Part shown: positions 43,566 to 52,883 of the stretch, piece after piece
Layout: every line of letters begins with the position of its first letter
How positions within the stretch are numbered: the stretch's first letter is position 1
Assembly: GCA_029240075.1 (NCBI GenBank)
Contig: JARBTQ010000004.1
Span: 1 to 64,000, forward strand
Direction: 5' to 3'
From: Chlamydiales bacterium
Lineage (GTDB): Bacteria > Chlamydiota > Chlamydiia > Chlamydiales > JARBTQ01
DNA: 64,000 nt
Program-made: the position numbers and the translations under genes
Notes under the pieces: generated by a model
The model's database searches: none
Told to the model about the DNA's origin: nothing
What the model saw: the letters and a program-made list of their open reading frames with translations, nothing else

Positions 43566-44654
43566 TTACAGTTCATCCCTTTCTGCCAAATCCTCTTGCT
43601 TACTAAAGTAGGGGGATGAATAACCTAGACTTGCTAGCAGTAGATTTTTAATACTTTGCTTATCTATTTTGGGAGAGTACTTAGCCCAGCGAAATGGCTC
43701 AAGTTGTGCGCCATCACTCTTGAAGGTTGCCTGTATACTCCACATCCCTATAAGACTTTCTCCTGGCAACCCATAGCGCAAGTCTCGTAATTCAATGGTG
43801 TAACTATCTTTCGTAGGATTATGTATAAGACGAGGGAAAATATCGCCAGCTGTGAACCAATTCCAAAGCCTTCCTTCACGGGTGTTTAAAGCTTTGTCTA
43901 TGAGAGGGCTTTGTATAGAAGGGTAGATGTGCCAATTAACTGTTTGAGGACTCCAAGTAGTCAGATAGCCAATGCGGATATCCTGAGGAGTATGTATAAC
44001 AATTCTGCGCAAATAGGGTTGAAACATGGTCGGATAGGCATTAATTTTTGTAGCAGTAACTCTTTCTAAGCTGAGCTGTTCAGCCGTTAGACGTAAGGCT
44101 TGTTGATTCTCATACCACGTATATAGGAGGTATCCAGTTGTTAAGATCAATAAAGTGGTAGCACTTCTACTAGCTGTTAATAAGCTTGTTTTATCACGAA
44201 AAGCCCATAGGATAGGTAGTAATAAAGGAATTGTATAGAAAGGGTCTACTATTGCAACTGCGTGTAGCGCAAAGCGATGATTTGAAAAGGGTGATAGTAA
44301 TTGCGTGCCATATGTAGTAAATACGTCTAATAGAGGGTGAGTAATTAAGGACAGAAATAGTAATAAAATCCAATCTTTTAGATATTTTCTAGATTCAGTG
44401 CTGTTATCATGCTTATGGAATTTCCAAAGTAAGGAACCAAGTAGAGGTGATACTAGAGGCGCAAAAAATAGGGAGTGAGTAAAACCTCGATGGTAAATAA
44501 TGCCACTAAAAGGGTCACTAGTTCTTATAAAGATATCAAGATCTGGAATAATCCCACCAATGGCCCCCCAAAATAATGCCTTTTTTCCCAAACGACGATG
44601 ACAAATAATTTGCCCACAAGCGGCACCTAAAATAGCTTGAGTTACAATATCCAT
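43566..44654 (-). CDS. YdjM/YbcI-family (DUF457) membrane-bound metal-dependent hydrolase
   Basis: This 362-residue protein has the family start MDIVTQAILGAACGQ, followed by GAIGGIIPDLDIF and YHRGFTHSLFFAP. The His/Asp residues are the proposed metal ligands. FLSLITHPLLDVFTTYGTQ carries a further conserved His/Asp pair. Four to five hydrophobic segments occupy the first 190 residues and the rest is soluble. Relatives are inner-membrane proteins (YdjM of E. coli is LexA-controlled). The true reaction is not established. The ATG is preceded by GGAAG. It is followed by the convergent suhB-like gene, and the TauE-like gene lies 31 bases upstream on the same strand. Confidence 0.85.
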   Translation of the reverse strand: MDIVTQAILGAACGQIICHRRLGKKALFWGAIGGIIPDLDIFIRTSDPFSGIIYHRGFTHSLFFAPLVSPLLGSLLWKFHKHDNSTESRKYLKDWILLLFLSLITHPLLDVFTTYGTQLLSPFSNHRFALHAVAIVDPFYTIPLLLPILWAFRDKTSLLTASRSATTLLILTTGYLLYTWYENQQALRLTAEQLSLERVTATKINAYPTMFQPYLRRIVIHTPQDIRIGYLTTWSPQTVNWHIYPSIQSPLIDKALNTREGRLWNWFTAGDIFPRLIHNPTKDSYTIELRDLRYGLPGESLIGMWSIQATFKSDGAQLEPFRWAKYSPKIDKQSIKNLLLASLGYSSPYFSKQEDLAERDEL

Positions 44655-44685
44655 TACACTTCCTTTTCAATTATTAAGACTTTGC

Positions 44686-45468
44686 CTAAGCAGTAGTTTC
44701 TACAGTTTTTTGGTATAGAATAAGTATTAAAGAAGATATGATTACAGCAATGTAGAAGAATCGTTTAACTAAAAAATCACCCTTTTTAAGCCCATAATCA
44801 GCTCCAAAATAAGCTCCTATGAAAGTTGCAGCAACCATCATAGAACCGTATTTGTAGTCAATAATACCTTGAGAACCAAATATAGCTATAGTAATGATTG
44901 ATGTTGCTATACCAGCTATCTTTCTGGTTCCAGCAGATTCTAAAAATGATTTACCAAAGATTAAAACAAGCACAAATGTTGTAAAAATTCCTTGTCCAGC
45001 AGAAAGGCTTCCTAGAAATCCTGAAATAATGAAAAGCACTGCCCCAAAGAATTTTCTCGTCGCAGTTATATGAACTACAGTTTGGATACCTTTATCTTTT
45101 AGAAAAAGAAAAAATAAAACCAGTAAATTCAGACAGCCAACTATTTTCCCAATAGCTGTAGTGGGAATAATTAAAAGAGCATGAGAACCAGCATAAGCCC
45201 CTATACAAGAGAATAGAGCTGATTCCAGCCCTAAAGCATAGTCGATTTTATTTTCTTTGTGAAACTGATAGATTCCAGCAACCATAGTTCCTGTAACAGC
45301 TACGCGTGTTGTTGCAACAGCAGTATGTGGAGGAACACCAACAAATATAAGAGCCGGGATAGACAAAGCAGCCCCTCCGCCCGTAATGGTACCTACAAAT
45401 CCTGCTATGAAGCCAATAATTATAACTAAGAGTGTATGGTATAAATTAAAATCAAAAGGTAAAGGCAT
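44686..45468 (-). CDS. TauE/SafE-family (DUF81) sulfite/organosulfonate exporter-like permease
   Basis: This 260-residue protein has about eight transmembrane segments and the duplicated TauE/SafE signature: FIAGFVGTITGGGAALSIPAL in the first half and IISGFLGSLSAGQGIFTTFVL in the second. Members move sulfite, sulfoacetate or other small anions. The role here is unknown. It precedes the YdjM-like gene on the same strand, and the pair may form an operon. Confidence 0.88.
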   Translation of the reverse strand: MPLPFDFNLYHTLLVIIIGFIAGFVGTITGGGAALSIPALIFVGVPPHTAVATTRVAVTGTMVAGIYQFHKENKIDYALGLESALFSCIGAYAGSHALLIIPTTAIGKIVGCLNLLVLFFLFLKDKGIQTVVHITATRKFFGAVLFIISGFLGSLSAGQGIFTTFVLVLIFGKSFLESAGTRKIAGIATSIITIAIFGSQGIIDYKYGSMMVAATFIGAYFGADYGLKKGDFLVKRFFYIAVIISSLILILYQKTVETTA

Positions 45469-45884
45469 CTTCTAATCTATTTTAAAGTAGTCTTTGGAGA
45501 AGGATTATTGCTGAATCAAGCTTTATGAGCAAGGCCTAGGCTTAAAATAGTTTATGAAATTTATTTAGCTGTTAATATCTCAACCGATATGCAAAGTGTG
45601 AGAGTATAATTTCCTAGCTAAAAGGAGAAGGGTCTAGACTTCCCTATAAATTCCTTCAAATAGTCTTAAAAAAGTAGAGGCTTTTATGAATGTTATTAAT
45701 TTTCTAAATGGGGGATACAAAGAAAATGCTTCATCTTTGCTCTTGCTATCCTTAATCTTAAATTCAAAAAATATAATTAGATGTTTTAAGCACGGTATAA
45801 ACTTGACATATAGCCTTCTATATTTGATTATAGAACCTATGTTTAATTTTTTTAACAGGTTACTAATAGATTTAGGAGGTTTAA
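45469..45884. other. intergenic region with a doubtful small ORF
   Basis: About 415 bases upstream of the plus-strand gene at 45885 and of the TauE-like gene start. A plus-strand frame at 45686-45928 (80 residues, hydrophobic, AGAGG before its ATG) overlaps the next gene by 44 bases. It resembles nothing I know and is probably not a gene. The region must contain divergent promoters. Confidence 0.35.
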
Positions 45885-47651
45885 ATGCTACCAATATTAC
45901 CAAAATCACTTTCATCAGTTTCTGTTGATACCAACTCTCATCAAGAGAGTTTAATTCCTGAGTCAGCTCTCAGTCATGAGCAAATTTTTGATAACAAATC
46001 AGATGTAATTAACGTTCTCAAAGCTGATAACGGCATTAAATATGTCTGCCAAAAAATTTTCAAAAATGAAAATTTTATTCAAGCAGATAAACCATCAACA
46101 GCTTTAGATGCTGCCTATTGTGCTTTTCAAATTGGTGAATTAAAGGCTCCTAAATTAATTAAAGCATGCAGTGACATCTTTGAAAAGTTACAACAATACC
46201 CAGCAGAAAGTTCTCACTTGTTAGCTCTTAAAATCTATTTTATGAAATCTATACTTAAATGTTTTAGCGAAGAATCAAGGTATGATCCACGAGAAACTCA
46301 AAAAAAGGGAGATTTAGAACAAACAAAGAAGATTTATACTCTCTTATCTTCTTTAGATAAAGATGAATATAGGAATACGATTACAGCGTGGTTTAACTAT
46401 ATAGCCTCAGATCTAATTTGTAAGCCTGTATGGGTTCCATTTTCAAACAAAGGATCCTTAGAGATTTCTAAAGTAAAAAGTTATAAAATCACTAAGCAAA
46501 AAATAGTCTGTATCACTGCTTTAGTGGAACAATTTTTACAGAAGGATGATCCAGAAAGAGCTTTAGAATTATTGAGCTTAGGACAGAAATATAAAGAATA
46601 TGCATACTTTAGAATCAATGAAAACCCCTTTTCTAAAGCTTTTTTTGAAAGAGGTTACTTAAAAGAAGCTATTCTAGCAATACAATATCAAGAATTGCCA
46701 AGTGAAAAAACTGACCCCACTACAAAAAAGATATTTAGCCAAGTCTCAAATACTGATAATTTGGAGACGTTATTAGATATAACTTTATATTGCAAAGATT
46801 TAGAACCAGAAAGAACCTTATCAAGCATATTTATAAAGGACTCAGAAAAATCTTTGCAAAGAATTAAAGAGTGGAAGAAAACTACAAGTTTAGACTTAGA
46901 ATTATCAATTAGAACTATTTTAATTTTAGCTGGGCAGCTTTTAAGAGAGCAACATATAAGACACGCTGTAGATGTAGTAGAGATTGTCAAAAGCAATTTT
47001 TCAGGGAAGCAATTTGAGAATTCAAACCACAATAATCTCAATAGCATAATAAAAGGAGAGAATTTATATTCGGCATTAAATTTATTTCATTTAACTAATA
47101 TTGCTAACCGTTTAGTTGCTTCTGGTTATTCTGTAGAACAGTTGTTTAGTTTTATTCAAGGCTTCTCCAAGTCAGTTCAAATCCAAATTAAAGATAGCTA
47201 CTACAGAGCTTATGATCAAAAAATTTCTAATGATAAAAATGGAAGTACTTTTCTTTTAGAAAAAATCGATTTAGCCATATTATTTTATAAAGATAGTAAA
47301 GATTTTGACCTATATGGAGAAATAATAGAGCCCTGCATTGAGCAATCCCTAAAAGAAAAAAAATGGGGTGTAGCAATAGAAATTGCTACTAAAGCTACCG
47401 GGATATTATCTGATAATATCCTAGAGGAATTAATGCTTAATATCGATTCTGCTAAAGAAGATTGCTTAAATCAACAATCAAAAGAATGTATCAATTTTGT
47501 AAATACGCTTGTAGATCAAAAAGATCCTTTAAATCAATCAGAAGATGATTTTGATGCTCTAGACTGTTATAAAAACGATGAACTTGACGAAGAAGATTAT
47601 TTTGAGGAAGATGAGTGCATACCTTTTGATGATGAAAATACAGCGGATTAA
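45885..47651 (+). CDS. hypothetical all-helical protein with acidic C-terminus
   Basis: I do not recognise this 588-residue protein. It is predicted almost wholly helical and has solenoid-like pairs (ALDAAYCAFQIGELKAPKLI; DPERALELLSLGQKYKEYAY; FFERGYLKEAILAIQYQ), suggesting degenerate TPR-like repeats. The last ~30 residues are strongly acidic (DEEDYFEEDECIPFDDE). No signal peptide or membrane segment. TAGGAGG 6 bases before the ATG gives a firm start. It ends at a large hairpin terminator. A lineage-specific effector or protein-binding scaffold is possible, but that is inference. Confidence 0.7.
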   Translation: MLPILPKSLSSVSVDTNSHQESLIPESALSHEQIFDNKSDVINVLKADNGIKYVCQKIFKNENFIQADKPSTALDAAYCAFQIGELKAPKLIKACSDIFEKLQQYPAESSHLLALKIYFMKSILKCFSEESRYDPRETQKKGDLEQTKKIYTLLSSLDKDEYRNTITAWFNYIASDLICKPVWVPFSNKGSLEISKVKSYKITKQKIVCITALVEQFLQKDDPERALELLSLGQKYKEYAYFRINENPFSKAFFERGYLKEAILAIQYQELPSEKTDPTTKKIFSQVSNTDNLETLLDITLYCKDLEPERTLSSIFIKDSEKSLQRIKEWKKTTSLDLELSIRTILILAGQLLREQHIRHAVDVVEIVKSNFSGKQFENSNHNNLNSIIKGENLYSALNLFHLTNIANRLVASGYSVEQLFSFIQGFSKSVQIQIKDSYYRAYDQKISNDKNGSTFLLEKIDLAILFYKDSKDFDLYGEIIEPCIEQSLKEKKWGVAIEIATKATGILSDNILEELMLNIDSAKEDCLNQQSKECINFVNTLVDQKDPLNQSEDDFDALDCYKNDELDEEDYFEEDECIPFDDENTAD

Positions 47652-47817
47652 AATTTTATCAGCAAAAAATAAGCAAAGCTATAAAAGATTCTGGATAACC
47701 AAACCTTTATTGGAAATAGTTAAAAGGTTGAAAATAGAGTGAGCTTTTTATCTAATTTTATAGGATAGAGGAAAGTATAAAGCTGCTCAAAACATATGCA
47801 CATAGATTATACATTAT

Positions 47818-47866
47818 ACTTGAACATGATATATATAGCATAAAATGCTATATATCATGTTCAAGT
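47818..47866. terminator. large bidirectional hairpin between convergent genes
   Basis: The 23-base arm at 47818-47840 pairs with the 21-base arm at 47846-47866 (ACTTGAACATGAT...ATATAGCA), with one two-base bulge and the loop TAAAA. It lies between the convergent genes ending at 47651 and 47894. It lacks a T-run and is much longer than normal terminators, so it could also be a repeat. Confidence 0.65.
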
Positions 47867-47893
47867 TAGTATCCCGATAGAGTCTTAACATAG

Positions 47894-48232
47894 CTAATCA
47901 TCCTGTGCCATAAAAGGTTCTTCTTCAAATTTTAAGTCAATGCTTGACTCTTCCCCCATTTCATCAGATTCTACTTCTGCATGCGACAATAAGCTTTGCA
48001 GATTACCTTGACTGTAGTTTTCAAAGATTTCATCTTCCAACAGAGGAGATTGTTTTTGTTCAAATAAATGTTTACTTGTAGGCCCCTCTTTATAATCACC
48101 AGACTGTGCAAGATCTATACTACAGAGCATACTTTGAAAATTTTCTTGTGCATAGTGATCATTTTCTTCAGTAGCATCATGCTTAATATTTTCAGCTTCT
48201 TGTGAACCACTGCTAAATTTGATAGGTTTCAT
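47894..48232 (-). CDS. small acidic hypothetical protein with an internal repeat
   Basis: A protein of 112 residues, very acidic and low in hydrophobic residues, probably largely disordered. Two units resemble each other: HYAQENFQSMLCSIDLAQSG and NYSQGNLQSLLSHAEVESDE (shared '(Y)xQxNxQSxL' helix). These short amphipathic helices could be binding motifs for a partner. I chose the ATG at 48232 because GGAG lies 7 bases upstream; a TTG at 48262 would add ten residues without a good site. No match is known to me. Confidence 0.6.
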   Translation of the reverse strand: MKPIKFSSGSQEAENIKHDATEENDHYAQENFQSMLCSIDLAQSGDYKEGPTSKHLFEQKQSPLLEDEIFENYSQGNLQSLLSHAEVESDEMGEESSIDLKFEEEPFMAQDD

Positions 48233-48262
48233 AATGAATCTCCGTTTATTTGAGGCACTCAA

Positions 48263-48754
48263 TTAAAAATTACATATAAATATCCTTACATATTTAGCAA
48301 TCAAGCCATACAACTTATAGATGGCTAAACCATTTTGTCAGTTAGTAAAGATAAACTAGACCTGATCGTAGATTGTATGTAAAGCTTTCCACGCTGCACA
48401 ACCATTTAAATAAATAGCGATGATAATAATAACATAGAACAACTTTTTATAAAAGGGTTTGAATTAGTTTCGCTTGGCTTTTATAAAAATTCACTTGAAT
48501 ATTTAGATTTAAGACAATTTAAATTTAAGAAATTACTGATGGCCTAAAGATGATCTTATAGCCTATTTCAGAGTTGATTTAGGGTTAAATATTTGGCTTA
48601 TTTTTCTACCTAAAAAAAGAGATTTAATCTAATAACAAAGTAAAACCTACCATTTGCAGAAATTTACTAGCGGATAAGAATAAGGTATTGATGAGATCAA
48701 TTTGGTAGGGAACAAACATAAACAAGAGCTTGAAATAGAGGGGCTGTTTCGACG
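48263..48754. other. intergenic region upstream of the chemoreceptor-like gene
   Basis: About 490 AT-rich bases between divergent genes. No open frame, hairpin or repeat stands out. It must contain the promoters of the 112-residue protein gene and of the chemoreceptor-like gene, but I cannot place them with confidence. Confidence 0.4.
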
Positions 48755-50779
48755 ATGCTAAAGCTAAAGAACTTATCCATTGTACAGGAAATTGTACTCA
48801 TTCTTTCACTTCCAATCCTTATTTTAACATTGCTCTTAGTGCAAAATGTCTGGGAAAACGCTGCAAAAAAACATGATATGAGCAGTATAAAGCATTTGTT
48901 AGAGCTTTGCAGTGATTTAGCAAGCTTAAGCGAATCTGTCCAAAATGAAAGGCTGAAATCTTCTTTGTTCTTGATTGGAGCAGGTTCTTCTATTTCGGAA
49001 ATACAAACTACTTGTCGCGAAACTGATGAGCTACTAAAGAAAATAAAAGTTGATTTTGAGTATTTTAAACAAGATTTTCCAGTGTACATTGAGCGTGCTT
49101 CAGAACTTTTTTCCCCTATAGAGCAAAACATAGGACAACTTGCTTCTATTAGAATGGGTACTGAAAACAAGTCAATTACAGCAGCTCAAGTCATAGAATT
49201 TTATGGAAATTTCAATGCTGCAGTTGTCAATAATATGACAAGTTTTCCTCGTTGGATTGAAAAAGGGAATGTGATGAGACGTATGACTAGCTTAGGACAC
49301 CTAAGTGCAGCGATTGAAATGGAGGGAATTCTTCGCGCAAAATTAGTTTACATATTAGATAAAAAGCAAATGAATCAAAGAGACCTACAAATAATTGTTA
49401 ACAGTATCGCAGAAAGCGCTGTACACCTAGATGTTTTTCACGATTTATCTGTCCCAAATATGCAACAACAGTACCTAGAAAAAATAAAATCGCCCGCATA
49501 TCAACAAAGTACAGAAATTATAGAAAAGCTGATTTTACAACCCATTAATCAAGATTTAGTAGATGTTCCAAGTACAGCTGAGTGGAGAGAAAAGCAAACC
49601 CAAAAAATGAATGTTTTAAAGGATTTGAGAAAGGTTGTAAACGAAGAAGCTTACCTGTTTATGGAGAAAACTTATCAACAAGCTCAAAGTGGGTTTTTAT
49701 TTAATATTGCGCTTTTGGTTGTCATTTTAATGAGTATTGCCGCTTTAGTATTTGTGATGACTAAAAAATTAAAAAATCGCTTTCAAATTCTAGAGGATGG
49801 CCTAGGTAAAATTGCAGATGGAGATTTAACTCAAGCTATAGCTCTAGAAGGGGATAGTGAATTAGGACGACTTGCAACTTTCATTAATAAAAAATTAATG
49901 TTCAATTTAAGTGATATTAATTTACAAATTCAAAAAATTGTTGGTACTTTGAAAATGGTTGTCCAAGAGCTATCTGTTTCTTCTAAAGAAACTTTGACAA
50001 CTTCTAATCAACAATCTGCTGGCGTCAAAGAAGTCGTGAGTACAATGGAAGACACAGGCCAACTTTCTAGACAGATTGCACAAAAAATCGATGAAGTAAC
50101 AAAAGCTGTGCACCAGTCAGAAGGGGAAATTCAAAAAGGTTTTAATATTATCCAGCAGAACCAAAGTAAAATGGGTGAGATTAAAGAAGGGACCAATCAA
50201 ACCATTGATGGCATTAAGGAACTAGGACAGCAGATCAATAGTATTTGGGATATTGTTAATATGATCAACGGTATAGCAGACCAAACGAAGATCATCGCCT
50301 TTAATGCTGAATTAGAAGCTTCCTCAGCGGGTGAAGCAGGAAAAAATTTTCAGATTGTTGCAACAGAAATTCGACGCCTTGCAGATAATACAGTAAATTC
50401 CACTAGTGAAATTAAAGCTAAAATTCATGAAATTCAAAAAGCTTCAGATCATCTTATTGTAACCTCTGAAGCGGGTAGTGAAAAGATTCAAGAAGGGTGG
50501 CAGTTATCCCAGAGCTTACAAGACGTTTTCAACCAGATTTTACAAGGTTCAGAAGTGACTGTAAAATCCTCAGAAATAGTATCACAGTCAGTGCAGCAAC
50601 AGGTCAAAGCTTTTGAACAAATTGTTCTTACAATGAAGCAATTAGCAGAGGGCATTAACAATTTTTCAATTGCAGTTGGTGGAAGCACTAAAATGTCAGA
50701 GAATTTAAAGGATATCTCTATAGCCCTTGATAAAATTCTTCAGCAGTATAAGCTTCCTCAACAAACAAAAAATAAATAA
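48755..50779 (+). CDS. methyl-accepting chemotaxis-like protein with NIT-type sensor domain
   Basis: This 674-residue membrane receptor has TM1 at about residues 11-31 and a ~280-residue all-helical outer domain of the NIT (nitrate/nitrite-sensing) kind (ELCSDLASLSESVQNERLKS; LVYILDKKQMNQRDL). TM2 is at about 317-338, and a HAMP domain follows (LKNRFQILEDGLGKIADGDL). The signalling helices (about 400-665) have the receptor tip IADQTKIIAFNAELEASSAG and EAGKNFQIVATEIRRLAD. This departs slightly from the consensus 'IA.QTNLLALNAAIEAARAGE'. Such proteins normally control CheA. No che or flagellar genes are in view. GAGGGG precedes the ATG. Retention in a presumably non-motile intracellular lineage would imply a non-motility output. 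Confidence 0.88.
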   Translation: MLKLKNLSIVQEIVLILSLPILILTLLLVQNVWENAAKKHDMSSIKHLLELCSDLASLSESVQNERLKSSLFLIGAGSSISEIQTTCRETDELLKKIKVDFEYFKQDFPVYIERASELFSPIEQNIGQLASIRMGTENKSITAAQVIEFYGNFNAAVVNNMTSFPRWIEKGNVMRRMTSLGHLSAAIEMEGILRAKLVYILDKKQMNQRDLQIIVNSIAESAVHLDVFHDLSVPNMQQQYLEKIKSPAYQQSTEIIEKLILQPINQDLVDVPSTAEWREKQTQKMNVLKDLRKVVNEEAYLFMEKTYQQAQSGFLFNIALLVVILMSIAALVFVMTKKLKNRFQILEDGLGKIADGDLTQAIALEGDSELGRLATFINKKLMFNLSDINLQIQKIVGTLKMVVQELSVSSKETLTTSNQQSAGVKEVVSTMEDTGQLSRQIAQKIDEVTKAVHQSEGEIQKGFNIIQQNQSKMGEIKEGTNQTIDGIKELGQQINSIWDIVNMINGIADQTKIIAFNAELEASSAGEAGKNFQIVATEIRRLADNTVNSTSEIKAKIHEIQKASDHLIVTSEAGSEKIQEGWQLSQSLQDVFNQILQGSEVTVKSSEIVSQSVQQQVKAFEQIVLTMKQLAEGINNFSIAVGGSTKMSENLKDISIALDKILQQYKLPQQTKNK

Positions 50780-50803
50780 TTAAGTTACTAATCAGAGAGA
50801 GAA

Positions 50804-50828
50804 CTCTACCATACACAATATGGTAGAG
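50804..50828. terminator. bidirectional terminator at the end of the aryl polyene operon
   Basis: A perfect 10-bp stem CTCTACCATA/TATGGTAGAG with a 5-base loop lies between the convergent receptor gene (stop at 50779) and the last gene of the minus-strand operon (stop at 50866). Confidence 0.7.
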
Positions 50829-50865
50829 CGCAGAATGCTTCTTTTATTAGTAAACATAGACCAAT

Positions 50866-52089
50866 CTAAACTCTCTTAAATATAAGACTAGTATTTATTC
50901 CTCCAAATGCAAAATTATTAGTCATAAAACGCTCTGTTTCGATTTTAAGAGGATGTTTTGTAATATAGTTTAATGGAGCACACCGTTTATCAATAACATT
51001 TAAATTTGCAATAGGAGCAAACCAGCCTTCCCTTAACATTTCAATACCTAGCCAAGCCTCAAGTGAGCCACATGCTCCTAAAGTGTGTCCAAAATGCCCT
51101 TTTAAAGTATGATAAGGAATTTTGTCTTGGAATACAGCATAAGTAGCTTCCGATTCAGCAATATCACCAAATTCTGTAGCTGTTCCATGACCGTTAATCA
51201 AGCCTATATCTGTTGCTTCTAACTGAGCATCTTGTAGCGCTAATCGCATTGCAACTTCCATAGTAGTAGGAGTGGGTTGCGTAATATGATTTCCATCGAC
51301 ATTTGTCCCAAATCCAATGAGCTCTGCATAGATAGGGGCATTACGTGCTTTAGCGTGATTATACTCTTCTAGAATAAGGGTAGCAGCCCCTTCTCCAATA
51401 ACAAGGCCATCACGGTTTTGATCAAAAGGGCGAGGGGTTAGATGTGGAGTTTGATTACAAGTGCTTGTTGCATACAATGTATCAAAAACAGCAGCCATTG
51501 AAGGGCATAATTCTTCAGCTCCCCCTGCAATCATAATATCTTGTTGCCCATAACGAATAGCCTCTGCTGCATAACCAATAGCTAAGCTTCCCGAAGCACA
51601 TGCGACCGAAGTAGGAATGATTCGTCCCGTCAATCCATAGTAAAGGGCAATATTAACGGCTGTGGTATGGTTCATTAAGCGAATGTAGCTTGTAGCCGTA
51701 ATATTTTTTAAACTCTTATTGAAAATGAGTTCACAAAAATCAGCTAAAGGGGCTGTACTTCCAAAACTAGAACCATACGCAATTCCAACACGACCAGAGC
51801 GCATGATAGGATTCTGCTCTAATTGGGCATCATTCAGAGCTTGTTCACTTGCATAAAGTGCATATAATGAAACAGTCCCCATGCTACGAGTCTTTTTACG
51901 AGGCCAGCGCCCCTCAAATGAAAAAGGAACAATAGGAGCAGCTAATTCCGTATTCATCCCTTGAATATTAGCCCAATCAGGGATCTGCTTGATTCCTGTA
52001 TGGCCATTTAAAATGTTTTGCCTAATTTCATTCCAATCATGGCCTAAGGCAGTCATACCGCCCATGCCAGTAACAACAACGCGGCGCAT
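50866..52089 (-). CDS. apeR: aryl polyene cluster 3-oxoacyl-ACP synthase (ApeR type)
   Basis: This 407-residue ketosynthase has the thiolase fold with RVVVTGMGGMTALGHDW, active-site cysteine in SVACASGSLAIGYAAE, and histidines in NGHGTATEFGDIAE and LKGHFGHTLGACGSLEA. The end is FAFGGINTSLIF. These residues are complete, so it should condense malonyl-ACP with the growing polyene. It is the final gene of the cluster, matching the place of apeR in characterised E. coli and Xenorhabdus aryl polyene loci. Its start overlaps the stop of the reductase gene by one base (TAATG). The symbol is assigned from family and gene order. Confidence 0.85.
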   Translation of the reverse strand: MRRVVVTGMGGMTALGHDWNEIRQNILNGHTGIKQIPDWANIQGMNTELAAPIVPFSFEGRWPRKKTRSMGTVSLYALYASEQALNDAQLEQNPIMRSGRVGIAYGSSFGSTAPLADFCELIFNKSLKNITATSYIRLMNHTTAVNIALYYGLTGRIIPTSVACASGSLAIGYAAEAIRYGQQDIMIAGGAEELCPSMAAVFDTLYATSTCNQTPHLTPRPFDQNRDGLVIGEGAATLILEEYNHAKARNAPIYAELIGFGTNVDGNHITQPTPTTMEVAMRLALQDAQLEATDIGLINGHGTATEFGDIAESEATYAVFQDKIPYHTLKGHFGHTLGACGSLEAWLGIEMLREGWFAPIANLNVIDKRCAPLNYITKHPLKIETERFMTNNFAFGGINTSLIFKRV

Positions 52090-52820
52090 TATGCTATCCC
52101 ACCATTTACGTTAATGACTTGTCGAGTAATATACCCAGCTCCCTTTGAAAGAAGAAAAACAACCGTTGCAGCAACCTCCTCAGGTTTTCCAATTCTTTGC
52201 ATAGGGATTAATTTTTTCATTTCATCTAATGGCACGTTGTCAAGCATTTGTGTTTCGATCAATCCAGGAGCTATTGCATTGACTGTGATCTCTCGCTTTG
52301 CTAGTTCAATCGCTAAAGCTTTTGTGGCTCCAATAAGCCCAGCTTTTGAAGCACTATAATTGACTTGCCCTCGATTTCCCATAACTCCAGATAAAGAAGA
52401 TAAAGTGATAATGCGTCCTGGTTTTCTACGATGAATCATGGGCATGATAATAGGTTTCAAAACATTATAAAAGCCATCTAAATTAGTATGAATTACTTTA
52501 TCCCAGTCACTATCTTCCAAGGCAGGAAAGGCATTATCGCGAGTAATACCAGCATTCAGAACAACCCCATAATAGGCACCATTTTCATTAATATCCGCAG
52601 TAAGATTTGTGAAACATTCTTCTCTATTTGAAATATCGAATGACAATAGCCTCCCTTGAGATCCCATGCCTTTGATCTGCTCCAAAGTTTCAAGAGCTCC
52701 AGCTTTATCAGAATTGTAATGTACGCACACATTATAGCCTGCGCGTGCTACCTCAATAGCAATGATTCGACCAATTCCTTTACTTGCGCCAGTAACTAAA
52801 ATTGTTTCGTTTGATTCCAT
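52089..52820 (-). CDS. apeQ: 3-oxoacyl-ACP reductase, FabG-like (ApeQ type)
   Basis: This 243-residue short-chain dehydrogenase/reductase has the NADPH-binding VTGASKGIGRIIAIEVAR, NAGITRDNAF, catalytic Ser in LSSLSG, YxxxK in NYSASKAGLIGATKA, and VNAIAPGLIETQML. It would reduce the 3-oxo group formed by the cluster ketosynthases. The E. coli aryl polyene locus has an equivalent FabG-like gene between the dehydratase and the last ketosynthase, as here. It is 63 bases downstream of apeP. Confidence 0.88.
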   Translation of the reverse strand: MESNETILVTGASKGIGRIIAIEVARAGYNVCVHYNSDKAGALETLEQIKGMGSQGRLLSFDISNREECFTNLTADINENGAYYGVVLNAGITRDNAFPALEDSDWDKVIHTNLDGFYNVLKPIIMPMIHRRKPGRIITLSSLSGVMGNRGQVNYSASKAGLIGATKALAIELAKREITVNAIAPGLIETQMLDNVPLDEMKKLIPMQRIGKPEEVAATVVFLLSKGAGYITRQVINVNGGIA

Positions 52821-52883
52821 TTTATTTATCCTAATACAGTTTTCTTCAATTATATTTTAGATAGGTATCCCAATACAAAGAAA

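Noticed and set aside
45686-45928. 80-residue hydrophobic plus-strand ORF with AGAGG upstream
   Set aside because: It overlaps the firmly started gene at 45885 and resembles AT-rich noise; kept only as a remark in the intergenic entry.
48697-49170. 157-residue minus-strand ORF over the receptor gene start
   Set aside because: It overlaps the well-supported receptor gene antisense and has serine/phenylalanine-rich shadow composition.
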